From Cladophialophora immunda (lineage: Eukaryota; Ascomycota; Eurotiomycetes; Chaetothyriales; Herpotrichiellaceae): a stretch of 64,000 bases of DNA. The notes beneath the pieces are model-generated. The model saw only the letters and a list, made by a program, of their open reading frames with translations, did no database searches and was not told where the DNA came from. A program made the translations under genes and the position numbers. Below, piece after piece: positions 20,878 to 35,610 of this stretch. Each line of letters opens with the position of its first letter. The stretch's first letter is position 1. The stretch is from the NCBI RefSeq assembly GCF_000835495.1, contig NW_015622544.1, positions 391,704 through 455,703 of the forward strand, written 5' to 3'.

Positions 20878-23277
20878 TCAGCCCGCTCGATTCCCTTCAA
20901 TGACGACCGAGACTTCAATAGCAGCAAATCCCTTGGCCTGGTAGACCTTGAGCAAACCCTTCGTGGTCAAAGCAAGGACGTGAAGGAGAGCTTGCGCGCC
21001 CACAATCTGTGAGTTTTGGGTCGGTGGAAGGAGCTCGTCCAATGTAATCTTTCCCGCTTCTCTTGCACTACCTTCCTCTTCAATCACATCTTGCTGTTCT
21101 GCTTTCTCTTGGATCTTCGTATGGACGAAGGAAAGGAAATTGTACGCTTCCTTCTCCAGAGTTGCAGCGATCCATTGAGATTGTACAGCCGTTTGCGTGT
21201 CCACGGTCACAGAAGGTCCGTACAGTTCGAAATCCGGATCGATGTCTGCCCCTAGCTGCGCATCTAGATCCGCGAAGTCGTCATCATTGCTCGCGAGTCC
21301 TGAAGTGTCGAGAGGTCCCCGGCTGCTCTGTCTGGACAGCGAGGCCAGTCCTCTCCCGAGAAGTGGACTGGCAGAGGTAAGACGCAACCCTCGTCTACTT
21401 AGAGCAGAAGGTGGCCCCAACTCCATTCCACCATAAAGCCCACCGATGCTTGAACTCAGCCTCGAGATAGGGCCGCTTCCCAGAGGTTGTGCGGAGCTCT
21501 GACGAGATCCAGAGATGTTCCATGGCATGCCGGACCATTGGTCAGGCAAGGATGGAGGACCTCGCCGACCAACCTCAACTTCAACATCAAAGTCATCGCC
21601 TTGAAATAACAATCCGCCGTCATCAGCATGGGGAAGTCTCTCGCCCTCTCCTCCTCGAGCGACTCCACCTTCGGATGTTGTTCTGGCTCTTACCCGTCTG
21701 TCTTCCTCTCGCTCGTCATCCGCCAGGGAACTACTTCGTGATCTTTTCTTTCCATAATTCAGTCCTCCACCCAACATGTCCCACAGCGACTGGCCACTGA
21801 ACACGTTGAACGGGTGTGGGACTCTGTCGTTTCCAAAGCAAGATGCGACATTCCCCAGTCCTTGTTGTATGATCCAGAATTCGGCATTCTTCTTGGCTTC
21901 GAAGTGTGCTAGCTGGCTCCGTCTGGTGCGCGAAGCGACTGCCATATTGGCAAGGTAGTTTTGGTTCCACTCGTTCAGATCTCGATTACTCAGCTCTGTC
22001 TGTCGATCCGGCAGGATCGCCTTCACGGTGCGTGCGCGACGCTCAGGTGCCTCTGCTGTCTCTGAGCTCTCCTCGGATGGCTGGACAGAAGATGTTGCTT
22101 GTGTCCCTTGGCGGACTTCCTCATCTGCAGGTTCCGGGGTCAACGGAACTTGAGGAGCTGGAGGTGGGAGGGTTGGTTCTTCGTCTACAAGATTGTCCAT
22201 CTCGTCGAAATTTGGCATTGGTTCATCGTCTCTTGCGCTTGGTAGATGCACGCTGCTGGGCTGATCATTAGCCTGGGCCTCGCTTTGCTGTAGTTGCCCT
22301 GCGTCAGATGGTTGCTGAAGGCCCAGAGGACTCCTCGAGATGGCTGGGTGAAGGAAACCATCCTCGTCGACGTCAAAGAGTGGATCGTCCATGATGGCAG
22401 GCTCCTCTTCAAAGACAGAGTAAGGGTCGACTTTGCTGCCAGTTTTCACGGCGGAGCTCGTCCCTCCAGCCAAGGGCACGTCGAAGCCACCGGGGGCCCC
22501 GGCAGGCGTATCAAAAGACGGCATCTCCAACCCTGAATCACCTGCTTCATCGTGAGGAGGGCGACTTGTCTGGCTCGAAGGTAGTGTGAGAAAGGACGAG
22601 GGGCTTGTGGAGGAGCTAGAGCCGTCCGATGCGAAACCAAAGACAGAGAGGTCGAAGTGGATGTCAAGATCCGGAATGAAATAGGGGTCTTCTGGGAGGT
22701 TAAGTTGTTCTGGTCTTGCAATCTCGATGAGCTGAGGTCATTTTCAGGGGATCAAACGTTCCTCTCGACTGACCTTGTCTTTCCCACCTCAGGATCCAAC
22801 TCCATCTCTTTGAAGACACGCTCCGTGTTCCTCATCTTGTCTCTCAAGCTCGTGGCGTCCGTCAATACATAGCCGCATTGCTGCTGGAACACGCGGGAGA
22901 CTCCAAATAGCAGGCTGCCCTGCAACCTCAATGCTAAGGGCAGCTCGGGCTCCGTGATGGTCCTGCATGCCTTTTGGAGGTCAACGTCAAGGATCGCCCG
23001 ACGAGATATCTTCTTCAGGTTGGACTTGGAGCCGAGGGTTGCCACGAGCCTGGTGAGGAGGAGGAGTGAGCGCGTGCAAAACGAAGGGCGCTTCTAGAGC
23101 AGCAACTTGCAGCGAGTGAGGGCTGCAGTGTGAAGGAGCTTCTTACCAAATGGTCGCAACACCGTACTGACGATTCGTCAGGACTGTTGCGTAGGACACA
23201 GTCGCGTCAGCTTGGTCTGTCGTAGCTCGCCGCCCGCCTCAGCAGAAGGGGGACTCACTTTCGTGGCTGTAGAACAT
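20878..23277 (-). CDS. rec8: meiotic cohesin kleisin Rec8
   Basis: Exons, complement: 23277-23259, 23183-23147, 23049-22774, 22714-20878; 722 aa. The two first exons are tiny (19 and 37 nt) but assemble into MFYSHEILTNRQYGVATIWL, the Rad21/Rec8 N-terminal domain that binds the Smc3 neck. It is followed by RRAILDVDLQKAC, LALRLQGSLLFGVSRVF and QQCGYVLTDA. The HEILTNRQYGVATIW form is Rec8-like, in contrast to the Scc1-type start. A long acidic, Ser-rich middle carries separase/kinase-type sequence. The end (ITLDELLPPTQN...AQALLHVLALTTKGLLKV) is the winged helix that binds Smc1. Rec8 replaces Scc1 in meiotic cohesin. The acceptor at 22715/22714 was selected because it alone restores RPEQLNLPEDPYFIPDLD; others shift the frame. 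Confidence 0.92.
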
Positions 23278-24105
23278 GTCACCTCAACAATCCGAAAGGA
23301 TTCCGCCCATTCAGACTTTGATAAGAATTCTCTAGTCGAGCTCGTCGCTATCGACCGGATGGCGAGACTCCGAGACGTGGGCTGTGGCTGTGACTGTGAC
23401 TGCGGCAAGCAGGAGGCGTAAAGAAGGAGGAATCAGCCAACGGGAAGCACGGCGAGACAGGATTTGGAGCGGTTGGCAGATTGGAGTCGAGTTGAAAGTG
23501 AATTGAAGACAGACAGTGAATTCCAGCAGGAGGACGCCACGAGCATCAAACTCAGGCCACTCTGCCAGACCTTTGTCATCCCAATCTCATCGCCACTCCC
23601 AGGAAAATGACAAAAAGGGAATGTGAAAACTCAGGAAGTTGACAGGCAAATTTGGCCATAGTCATGGACGTTTCTCTTCTTCCCTTTACCGTTGTGGAAC
23701 CCTGGCCCTCCTCTCAGCGCATTTACAACGTCTCCCTTGAGAATCAAAACCAGACAACACCTGTACAAATACCCATTCACGAATCTTCTCGGCCTTTACC
23801 AAACTGCCATGTTGCATGCCGGCCCACACCCTGGACTCGAAATCATAGATTGTACCAAATGCTGAGAAGACATAACAACGGTGTTTGTTGGAGAGGAGCT
23901 CGAGTCTCTCGTCCCGTATCTCCGCCGTTGACTTTCGCGTCGCCCATGGAGAGAAGCGGTGGAGGAAAGGGGCGTCCATGACCAAAGAAACAACATTGCT
24001 CACAGATAGATCTCGTATTATTAAGCCGGAACTTTTATTCGAATGCTTTTTGGGGTATTGTATCTTGCCGTCGGCGCCTTCATATACTCTAATCTAGCTC
24101 CCTTT
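23278..24105. other. intergenic between rec8 start and ARG5,6 end
   Basis: About 830 bp: rec8 promoter on one side, 3' region of the arginine gene on the other. No further feature recognised. Confidence 0.5.
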
Positions 24106-27974
<3,869 letters not shown>

Positions 27975-28632
27975 TTATCGGGTGGCGACCACTGAAACAA
28001 GTTAGCCGCCATGTTATGGCACAGAAGGGAAATGGTAGAAGCGTACCAGCTGGGACAATAATGACAATGAGCAGCACAATGATGCCGACGATCAAACACA
28101 TGCGCATCTTCATGTCCTTCCACCACATCTGTTTCCGGACCCGGTTGGCACCTCTGCGGAAACCCTGTGCAGAGACGGCAAGGTTGTCGGTTTTATCTTG
28201 CAGCGAGTCTAGTCGCTCGCCTCTCTGTGACACCTTGTTGATGTTTTCACGCATGACACCGACGGTATCATCGATTTGCTGTGTGAGATGATCCTGTCAG
28301 CATCCAGCTCGAACGGAGACAATAATGCGCGGGTCAACAGTGCATGTAAAGTCATCATTTCAACGACGAATCTCCGGTCATGGATGGCATTCGATTCTGT
28401 AGATTTCACCTAGGGTGCGCTGATGGAGTTCGCAGTGCAGAATCCACCTGCGACACTTCAGGCCTCAGAATCGTCCAACCTCACAACCGGTGTCTTCTTC
28501 GCATTTGTGCTTGCGTCCAAGTCATCATTCACGTACCGCTTGCAAGGCAGCTGTTCTCTGGTTGCTGGCTGGCTGTGCGCCACCTTGTCCGCCAGCAGGT
28601 ATATAGGGATCATAGGGTGCTTCTGAGGCCAT
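27975..28632 (-). CDS. synaptobrevin, vesicle R-SNARE (Snc-type)
   Basis: Exons, complement: 28632-28537, 28278-28047, 27991-27975; 114 aa. Introns are 258 and 55 nt. Short Pro/Gly-rich head ([15 protein letters not shown]), then the R-SNARE motif from [20 protein letters not shown] through [20 protein letters not shown] to [20 protein letters not shown]. The zero-layer arginine is in the QRGERLD region, as in VAMP/Snc. A single C-terminal membrane anchor follows ([19 protein letters not shown]), ending ATR. Only five codons and the stop lie in the last exon. It is a tail-anchored v-SNARE of secretory vesicles that pairs with Sso/Sec9 at the plasma membrane, important for tip growth. Length and all landmarks match the family, so the model looks complete. 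Confidence 0.95.
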
Positions 28633-29925
28633 TTTGGTAAAGCTTATGTCGGAGACGGAGGATGCGAAGTTGGAAAAGGAGAGACGCCGATGATAGGGAT
28701 GTCAGGGACGGCAAGATGTGGATAGCAGCCGATTGATCAGAGTGAGTGCGAAGAGAGCAAGTGTTGGATCAGGTTGAGAATTCTGGGGTGCTGATGGGGG
28801 TGAAAGATAGATGGAAACGGAGGTTGGAAGTGCAAAGCTGACGAGGGCTGGTAAATCTGGCGCTTGGACCTGCGACAAGCGCACCACGCACCACGCACCA
28901 CCGCAGCCAGAAGAGGCCGCCCCCGACAAGGGATTCTGGATTTCTGAGACGAGCAGCGGCGCCACCGACTTCTTTCGTTTCACAGCACAAGCACAAAGCA
29001 GAAGCACGTGATGCTCACCCAACTGCTCCAAGATTAAACATCAAGATACAAGAACCAAGTAACATATACTCCAAGACCCCCCCTTTTTTTTTTCTCGCCA
29101 TCAAGGTACAGAATATATAAACCTGCGATACACCAGAATAAAGACGCAATTCCTCGTCCGTGTCGGAGAAGGTGGCAAGTTGACGCCGGCAACCCTCAGA
29201 TCTGGCTGACAGATGATGGTTCTCCCCTAGCCAGAAGAGGCTGTGCTCTAGGCGACCTTACATCAGAACCGCTTGTTCGTTACTAGTATTAGCACTTGCA
29301 CGAGGTCCTGCTTGTAGTTGACCAAAGGCCGCATTTGCAAACTACTACTCCGTACTCCGTACACTACTGATCACTGCCTCGGTTGGCCGAGTTGCGTGCA
29401 TTAATGGCGCACTCACCCCATGTTGACGCGCATCTGTCATGCCTTTCTGATTCCGACCGATGCGTCCGTTCGCAAGGCACCAGCTAGGACACCAGAATTG
29501 GCGCAAATGACATGTTGCGGCTGGCTCTTTCAGTGCAGCCTAGACTCCGATCATGAAGTCTGTTGCCCCTAACACATCGATCCATCGCCTTGAGGCTTTC
29601 TTGTCGGTGGCTGTGACGGGTCCCAATGCCCCTTGAATTGAAAATAGGCGGTCGAGGTGGCTCGCCAATCAGATCCCGCCAAGTCCATGGAGATAGTTCA
29701 AGGTTGCGCATCATTGACCTCGACGTGAATCTCGCAACCTTCAACTTCATCTGCTCAAGGTGCAAAACGTGCCGCCCGCGATTCTGTGTCTGACTAGCGT
29801 CTTGTCCCGGCCGCGGTCCGATGTACACCTCGCGAGTGGATTGTAATTGAGCCAGGACCGAGGCGTCCAGAGCTGTCTTTGGAAAGTCGATTGAGAGTGC
29901 TCGAGAATACAAGTTGAAACCCATC
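28633..29925. other. divergent intergenic region, synaptobrevin and cbp4
   Basis: 1.3 kb between divergent start codons. Two overlapping TACTCCGTA copies lie at 29346-29361. A run of C then T is at 29078-29092. No gene recognised. Confidence 0.5.
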
Positions 29926-30457
29926 ATGGGTTCGAGGGGATGGATGTATACCAAAATGGTTGGGGTGTAAGTAAGAAAACTCTGCTTCGACAGATACCAT
30001 GCTGACGTCGTTCACCTATGCCAGGTTCGTACTCTGCTGCGTTGGAGGTCCAGCACTGATGTACTAGTAAGACTTGACCTAACCTGCTAACTACCTCGTT
30101 GTCTTCCATCTGCTGCATCCCCCCAGACGGCCTTTCTGCTCCAGCGTCCACCCTTTGTGCGTACCTATCTGACACACCTGCCTCAGCGTAACACCTGCCG
30201 AGGGCGAAGTTTTCAAACGCTTCAATCCTGATCTCCAAAAGCGCAACCTCGAACTGCGGGAACAACGACTCAAAAACAACGAGGAATTCGTCTCCAAATT
30301 AATCGAGTATTCCAAATCAGACAAACCTGTATGGATTGTCGCTGCGGAGGCTGAGAAGAGAGAGAAGGCCGAAAAAATGAGAATGGCAGCGGAGCAGGGA
30401 ATGGAGAGGGAGACTATTAGGGAGCAAATGAGACGTGCACAGGCAGAAGGAAAGTAA
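29926..30457 (+). CDS. cbp4: cytochrome bc1 assembly factor Cbp4
   Basis: Exons 29926-29966, 30025-30066 and 30187-30457 (introns 58 and 120 nt); 117 aa. The two short first exons code MGSRGWMYTKMVGVFVLCCV and GGPALMYYVTP, a single inner-membrane helix. Next comes AEGEVFKRFNPDLQKRN, a charged helix (LELREQRLKNNEEFVSKLIE) and the typical YSKSDKPVWIVAAEAEKRE stretch with a Lys/Glu/Arg-rich tail. This is the CBP4 family, which with Cbp3-Cbp6 accompanies newly made cytochrome b during assembly of complex III. Length matches other fungal members. Phases of both introns agree. It is convergent with the GH76 gene (438 bp between stops). Confidence 0.92.
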
Positions 30458-30895
30458 AAGTCTGTCCATTGTATCTGGAGGATGATCTTTGGACCAGGTG
30501 ATCTGTACAAAATCTGCAATCAGCGATGCGTTGAAAGAAGTCTCCCGTTGCCAGCGCTCGCATAAGATGTGCGCAAAGCTGGATGGACCGATACCGTTCA
30601 CACCGAGCGCTCAATGCCGATCGCCTGAGCGCCAATTCTTGGCCGGGTTTGAGCAAAGGCTTTCTCACACGGGGAATGCCAGCTTCCCAGAGCCGCCTCT
30701 TCAGTCCCAGTGTCTAAATGCTCCCATATCCCCCCAGCACCTGACCGTTCTTGCTAGACACAAACAGACCCTCAGCCGCCGACCTCAGCCGGTGTAACGC
30801 CAAGTTTAATGCCAATCGTCAAATCATAACGTACGTCCTCCGCCGTCTAGCTTCCGCAAGCAATGCCGGCCGTTTCGAACAGAAGAATCTCCGGT
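30458..30895. other. intergenic between convergent cbp4 and GH76 genes
   Basis: 438 bp between two stop codons; expected to hold both 3' UTRs. Nothing else recognised. Confidence 0.5.
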
Positions 30896-32332
30896 TTAGA
30901 GAACCATCCACCATGCGCCTCCCACAATGAAGAAAACCAACAAAACAGTCAGGATGGCCGCTCCAGCTTTATCGGCTGCGGTAACTTCCTCCTTGTTCAG
31001 ATCCTCGGGGCCAATCGGGCTTGACGTGCCGGCATTGGGATCTCCCTTACTGGTTCCTCCAGAGCCCTGAGTGACAGGACCGGCGACCTGGGTGACCAAG
31101 TTGGATTGGATGACTTCCAAGGCCGACATTTGTTCGCCGACTCCAGTGCTGCCATCGAATTGGCCCGTCCACCATTTCAACCCACATGAAGTGCCATTGA
31201 CACCTCCTGTGCAGACGGAAGCCGCAGCTGCAGCCGAAGTTTCCAAGATCGGTTTCAAGAGCGGGTAAGTGAAGGGAGCTCTGACCATCGTTGCCGCCAT
31301 CCATCGAGCGAGGTAAGCCTTGAAGGAGCGTTGATCGACGTCGCAGGTATCGGAACCATCCGGGTTGACGCCTTCACAGGCAACTTCCTTCAGAATATTG
31401 TTCTGCAGAAAAACATTTAGCCTCCCAATGATCCCGTTGATTCTGTCCTCCCAGACCTGACTCCCCCCTGTCTGCGTTGAAAAGGTCAGTAAAGCAGCCC
31501 CTAGAGTGAGAGTCGAAGAATGACTTACGAAATTGTACATGTTGGCAGCCCCGACAAGGAATGTACCGGCGTTGTATGTCCACTGGATATGGTCGAGCTG
31601 GGTGCAGTTGATGGTGTCATCGCTGCCGTCAAAAAAGTTGTACTGCGCATCCCGCAGACCGATGGCCGACACCCAATCCCACATGCGATCCGCCCAGTCG
31701 GCGTACGTCTGGTTGCCGGTGTAAACCGCCAAGCGAGCACCCATGTTGAAAAAGCATCCGTTCGAAATGGTGTTCTTATAATTGTACCCGTTGTTGAACG
31801 CGAAAATTTGCCACTTCAAACCACCTCCACAAGAGGTCGTGTCCCAGCGCGCTGCCTGCGTGTTGAAAACAGCCTGAGCGAGTGCCAGCCACTGGGGTTG
31901 GTCTGCTGGGGGATTGGGGAAGATGTTCTCTGCCGCAGAGAGAGCGGCCATCCCCCAGAACGCTTGGTCGTCGTTTCCTTCGGTCTTTGTCTGGTTGGGT
32001 GGCATGAAATCGTTGTCAGGGCCAACTTGATGGAGCATGGCTTGGGTGGTGATCTCGTTGAATGAATCATCCCCGGTGAAATACCAGTAGTCAATCAGTG
32101 CTCCAAACATTGCACCAGCTTCCCACCAGTAATATGGAGCAGGGAGATTCCCAGGGACATCTCCAGGTCGATATCCAGTGTAATAGGACACCATCTCATC
32201 GGCAACAACTCTGGCGGCGGCTTTTATTGAGTCGGTGTTTGAAAGGTCGAGCTGTATTGCGAGGGCATTTTGCGTCAACAGAATGGCCGATAACGCCACA
32301 TGCAGGCATTGTCTTCTTCGGAAGGGCTTCAT
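30896..32332 (-). CDS. GPI-anchored GH76 protein, Dfg5/Dcw1 type
   Basis: Exons, complement: 32332-31529 and 31471-30896; 459 aa. The 57-nt intron has no stop and is divisible by three, but reading it would insert a nonconserved segment between AANMYNF and TGGSQVW. Signal peptide about 1-25 (MKPFRRRQCLHVALSAILLT...). The GH76 domain has YYWWEAGAMFGALIDYW, the catalytic Asp pair in EGNDDQAFWGMAALSAAE, GGLKWQIF, NGCFFNMGARLAVYTGN and SFKAYLARWM. The C-terminus is Ser/Gly-rich and ends in a hydrophobic tail (AGAAILTVLLVFFIVGGAWW), as in GPI-anchored proteins. Dfg5/Dcw1 enzymes are thought to process the GPI glycan mannose core and cross-link GPI proteins into the wall. With the SKT5-like gene it is one of two wall genes here. 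Confidence 0.94.
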   Translation of the reverse strand: MKPFRRRQCLHVALSAILLTQNALAIQLDLSNTDSIKAAARVVADEMVSYYTGYRPGDVPGNLPAPYYWWEAGAMFGALIDYWYFTGDDSFNEITTQAMLHQVGPDNDFMPPNQTKTEGNDDQAFWGMAALSAAENIFPNPPADQPQWLALAQAVFNTQAARWDTTSCGGGLKWQIFAFNNGYNYKNTISNGCFFNMGARLAVYTGNQTYADWADRMWDWVSAIGLRDAQYNFFDGSDDTINCTQLDHIQWTYNAGTFLVGAANMYNFVSHSSTLTLGAALLTFSTQTGGSQVWEDRINGIIGRLNVFLQNNILKEVACEGVNPDGSDTCDVDQRSFKAYLARWMAATMVRAPFTYPLLKPILETSAAAAASVCTGGVNGTSCGLKWWTGQFDGSTGVGEQMSALEVIQSNLVTQVAGPVTQGSGGTSKGDPNAGTSSPIGPEDLNKEEVTAADKAGAAILTVLLVFFIVGGAWWMVL

Positions 32333-34897
32333 TGTGTTGTGGCAGATGCGCTGTGAGGAGGATGAGGGACTTGCGCCGGCAGCGAGCAAGCTGGAGAAGC
32401 AGCTCTATCCGTCTATTGCTAGAGAATCACCAGGCAAACTATTTGTTCTCGTATACGAGCGTGAATGATGTCGGTCTGTAGGATTGGCTCGGTTGACGTG
32501 GGGGCGATCTTGATCCTTGCCGCAGATCCCAGATCCGCAGGTGACGAGGCGCGCAGCCGTTACTGGTGGAGCAGAATAGCGAGTGACAGGTTGATTCGGT
32601 CAGGGAGAGAGCAGGAGAGAGAGTCTATTGTACAGAACAAGTTTGCTAGTTCACCTAGAGAAAGAACTTGCAGGACAGTGAAGATGCAGGAAGGGCACCA
32701 AAGTCACCAAGGTGGAGTGGATTTTCTTTGATTTCTGCGTCCGGTTGTTCCTTGTCTTGTCTTGCATCTCGGGAATGCATGTTGCGTGACCTTGCAACCC
32801 CCAACGACAGCTCCCCATGCCCTTGGGCCATAGGCGGGAGGTGGCGGAAGCTTGGGCGGTGTCTAGGCTGCTAGGTGGGTTCATCGGTATGCAACCTTGG
32901 CAGCTATGACGCCTGGACTGGGCAGGCTTGCCGGGCGCTCTGGCAGGAATGCCTCAACCCAGGGCTCTGGAATGCAGCTAGAGGCGCACCTGGCCACCTG
33001 GTGCATCTGCCTTTACCCAAAGTGCACAAACACCAACCCCAGCCCCTTCGATTCTTCACATTTGTCTATCTCTGTGATTCCCTTACTGCCGCTCCTTCGC
33101 ATCCACAAGCCCTCCGTACAGAATATCTGCAGCCGAAGCCCGCATCGAATGCCTCTTCGAGTTATCTATCGCTCCACCGCTCCATCGCCGCCGGCCTCTA
33201 CTGCCCAGCCGCCGAGCCTCGTGCCCAGACGACACTTATCGCAAGCTTCAACCAGCCTGCGTCTTGGTACACGTCACCACTGATGCTCGCAAGGCATCTT
33301 CGAGGCTATCGGCCTTAATCGACTCCGAGCAAGATCCTCAGGATCCCGGTATCCCTCGCAAGCCCACGTTCCCTCGTGCCTCCTGTTCCTCTGCCCTTTC
33401 ACATATTACATCCAGTCCGAGACAGCCATACCGACTCATCAGGCTTGCCCCTTTGACCAGAGTCTCGCACGCCCGATTTGCAGGCATTCCGGCCATGTCT
33501 CAACGTATATGTCGGGAGGTGTTGCAGCCACCAATAGGCCCACGGAATCCAAGACCACGGAGTACCGAGCATGCGAAGCTCCAGCCATCCTCCCCGCTGC
33601 TCTCCGTCTCGCAGTTGGCACCGAGTGGAATCCGGCCTGCCGTACCTTACATGAAGACGTCAGGTTCCTCCTGGTGCCTCCGAGCCTAGAGCTACTGTCA
33701 AGCCCAGTCCGGATGCTTATGCATTCTCCCTGTGAGTTGCCAGGCTGAACTCCCACGGCGGGGGTGGATCTCCTTTCTTTGCACAGCCTTCCTTAGTGCC
33801 AAGGTCTCACCCTCCCGGCTCTTGATTTGATATTGTGATATTAGCTGCGTTATCTATGTGCCTCTGTGCCTCTTAGCCGCAGCCGAGACCAGGCTCACCA
33901 GGCTGACCTGACCGCTCCGGCTCAGAGGCCTGCATGACGTTGTGATTCCGCTTCGCTTCTGTGGAACAACTCGCCGCAGGTACCAGGAGCACAGATATGA
34001 CAGGGCTTCCGACACGCAATTTCCCAACTAGAAGTGCATTTGCAATATCAGTCTCGGAGGATGCAGCAAGAGAAGGATGTCCAATTTGGAAAAGCTGTAC
34101 CAGGAAGTCCTTGACCTTGTTGCATTTCCGATGACATGGGTGGATCAGTAGCGCAGCTTTTCACTATCTCCTGGTTCTGTAAAGGTGCTGGCGAATGGTT
34201 CATATCGGTGGCGCAGAATAGGGAGTACAGATATACAGGAGGCCTGGCTAAAATCAGAGGCGCCTGCATGATGTTGCAGATCGATGCAAGCAATAGCCAA
34301 ACACTTTCTCTCATCCAGAGTGACGAGCCTGACTTGTAAAGAGCGATAACTCAGCCAGCGAAGAGATAAGAAAGAACTTGGTGTTTTGAAAAAAGTTCGA
34401 CATCTTTCGCAAGAACCCAATCATAGAAACGGGTCGATCGCGAGACAGGCACTCCAGAAACACGGAATCATCTGCTGTCGGCGGTTTCATCACAGTTCAC
34501 CGCTCCCGGCTGTTGGATTGATACCTTCGAGCCACTGGGGATCATGGATTGAGAGGAAAGCTGAAATCGTAATTATCGTGTCAAAATCAGATACCACCGA
34601 GGAAACCAACCATAGAACTTTTCAGAGCTCGAGAAGGCATGCCCTTGCTTCGTCTTTGAATCAACCATAGTAATGTCCATCGTGGCCGCATGCTTCTCCT
34701 CCCCCGTGAACTTCATCAACCGCACTTGACACAAAGCGTAGTCGTCCGCCACTTCCCCCGGCAGTTCGAGGGTATTTTCATACAGTTGCCGTGCTCTCTT
34801 GAGAGTCATCACTCCACTCTGCTCATCCTCGCAGTGGCAGCTCCTGTTGTTGGTCCTCTGACGACTGGAACGCAACATCCGCTATCTCACCACCTCC
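32333..34897. other. 2.6-kb intergenic region, no recognised gene
   Basis: Includes the GH76 promoter and the 3' side of the Fmp46-like gene. Frames of up to 147 codons (32875-33318, 33264-33689) overlap in different phases and carry no motif. Nothing convincing is seen. Confidence 0.5.
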
Positions 34898-35610
34898 TCA
34901 CTTCTGCTGGGCCTTCAACAGCTTCAAGATCTCGCTGTCCTTGTCCCCGATGACGGCCTTCCCGGCACTCCAGTCCACGACGACGGGGCGTGTAAACAGG
35001 GTTCCGTCCTGCTTGACCTTCCTCAGGGCATCGCTCTCGCTCGCGGCGCCCTTGACCAGGTCGCCCGCCCGGCCGGAGCCGACGTACTCGAAGATGCTCT
35101 TCAGCTGGTCCGGCGTGGGCGGCTGCTCGGTAATCTCCAGCTCGAACGGGTCCCGGGTCACGGTGGTGTTCTGGTGCGAGTGGTCCGAGGCCTGGTCTTC
35201 GGTCGCGGTCTCGGAGGCCTGCGCCGAGGCCTGCTTCAGGAGCGTCTGCGCCCGCACGCTCGCGGGGAGGGATGGCTTGTGGAACAGCGTGATTACATCG
35301 AGGGTCTTGGCCTGGTTGGTTTCGCACGCGAGAGGGTTAGCTTGGCTCGAGGTTCTTTCTGGGTATTCCTCTGTTCTTTTTCTTGTTGTGGAAATCCAAG
35401 TGTATCCGGGGACTTGCTTGAAAAAGGGGGGGGGGGGGGGGGGGGGGGGGNNNNNNNNNNNNNNNNNNNNNNNNNNNNNNNNNNNNNNNNNNNNNNNNNN
35501 NNNNNNNNNNNNNNNNNNNNNNNNNNNNNNNNNNNNNNNNNNNNNNNNNNGGATCGGGGTAGGTTCACAAGGAGGGAATCCCGAGGGTGTAGACATACCA
35601 TGCGAAACAT
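34898..35610 (-). CDS. Fmp46-like (DUF1687) mitochondrial thioredoxin-fold protein
   Basis: Exons, complement: 35610-35599 and 35311-34898, about 141 aa. The intron (35598-35312 as assembled) contains a run of 25 G and a gap of 100 N, so its true length is unknown. Splicing joins MFRM to AKTLDVITLFHKPSLPASVR, the family's N-terminal strand and helix. Later landmarks are DPFELEITEQPPTPDQLKSI, DLVKGA and TRPVVVDWSAGKAVIGDKDS ending EILKLLKAQQK. Yeast Fmp46 is a mitochondrial protein predicted to be redox active. No cysteine is encoded in either exon, so a thiol mechanism seems lost. In-frame ATGs at 35631 and 35649 would add 7 or 13 residues. The join across the gap is inferred, but both splice signals and the phase are good. 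Confidence 0.8.
35426..35550. other. poly-G run and 100-N assembly gap
   Basis: 25 consecutive G (35426-35450) run straight into 100 N (35451-35550). A round 100 is the usual placeholder for a gap of unknown size. It lies inside the Fmp46-like intron. Confidence 0.95.

Noticed and set aside
34573..34878. 101-codon minus-strand frame after the Fmp46-like stop
   Set aside because: Looks protein-like in places but has no recognised motif, begins within the likely 3' UTR of the upstream gene and shows no splice partners.
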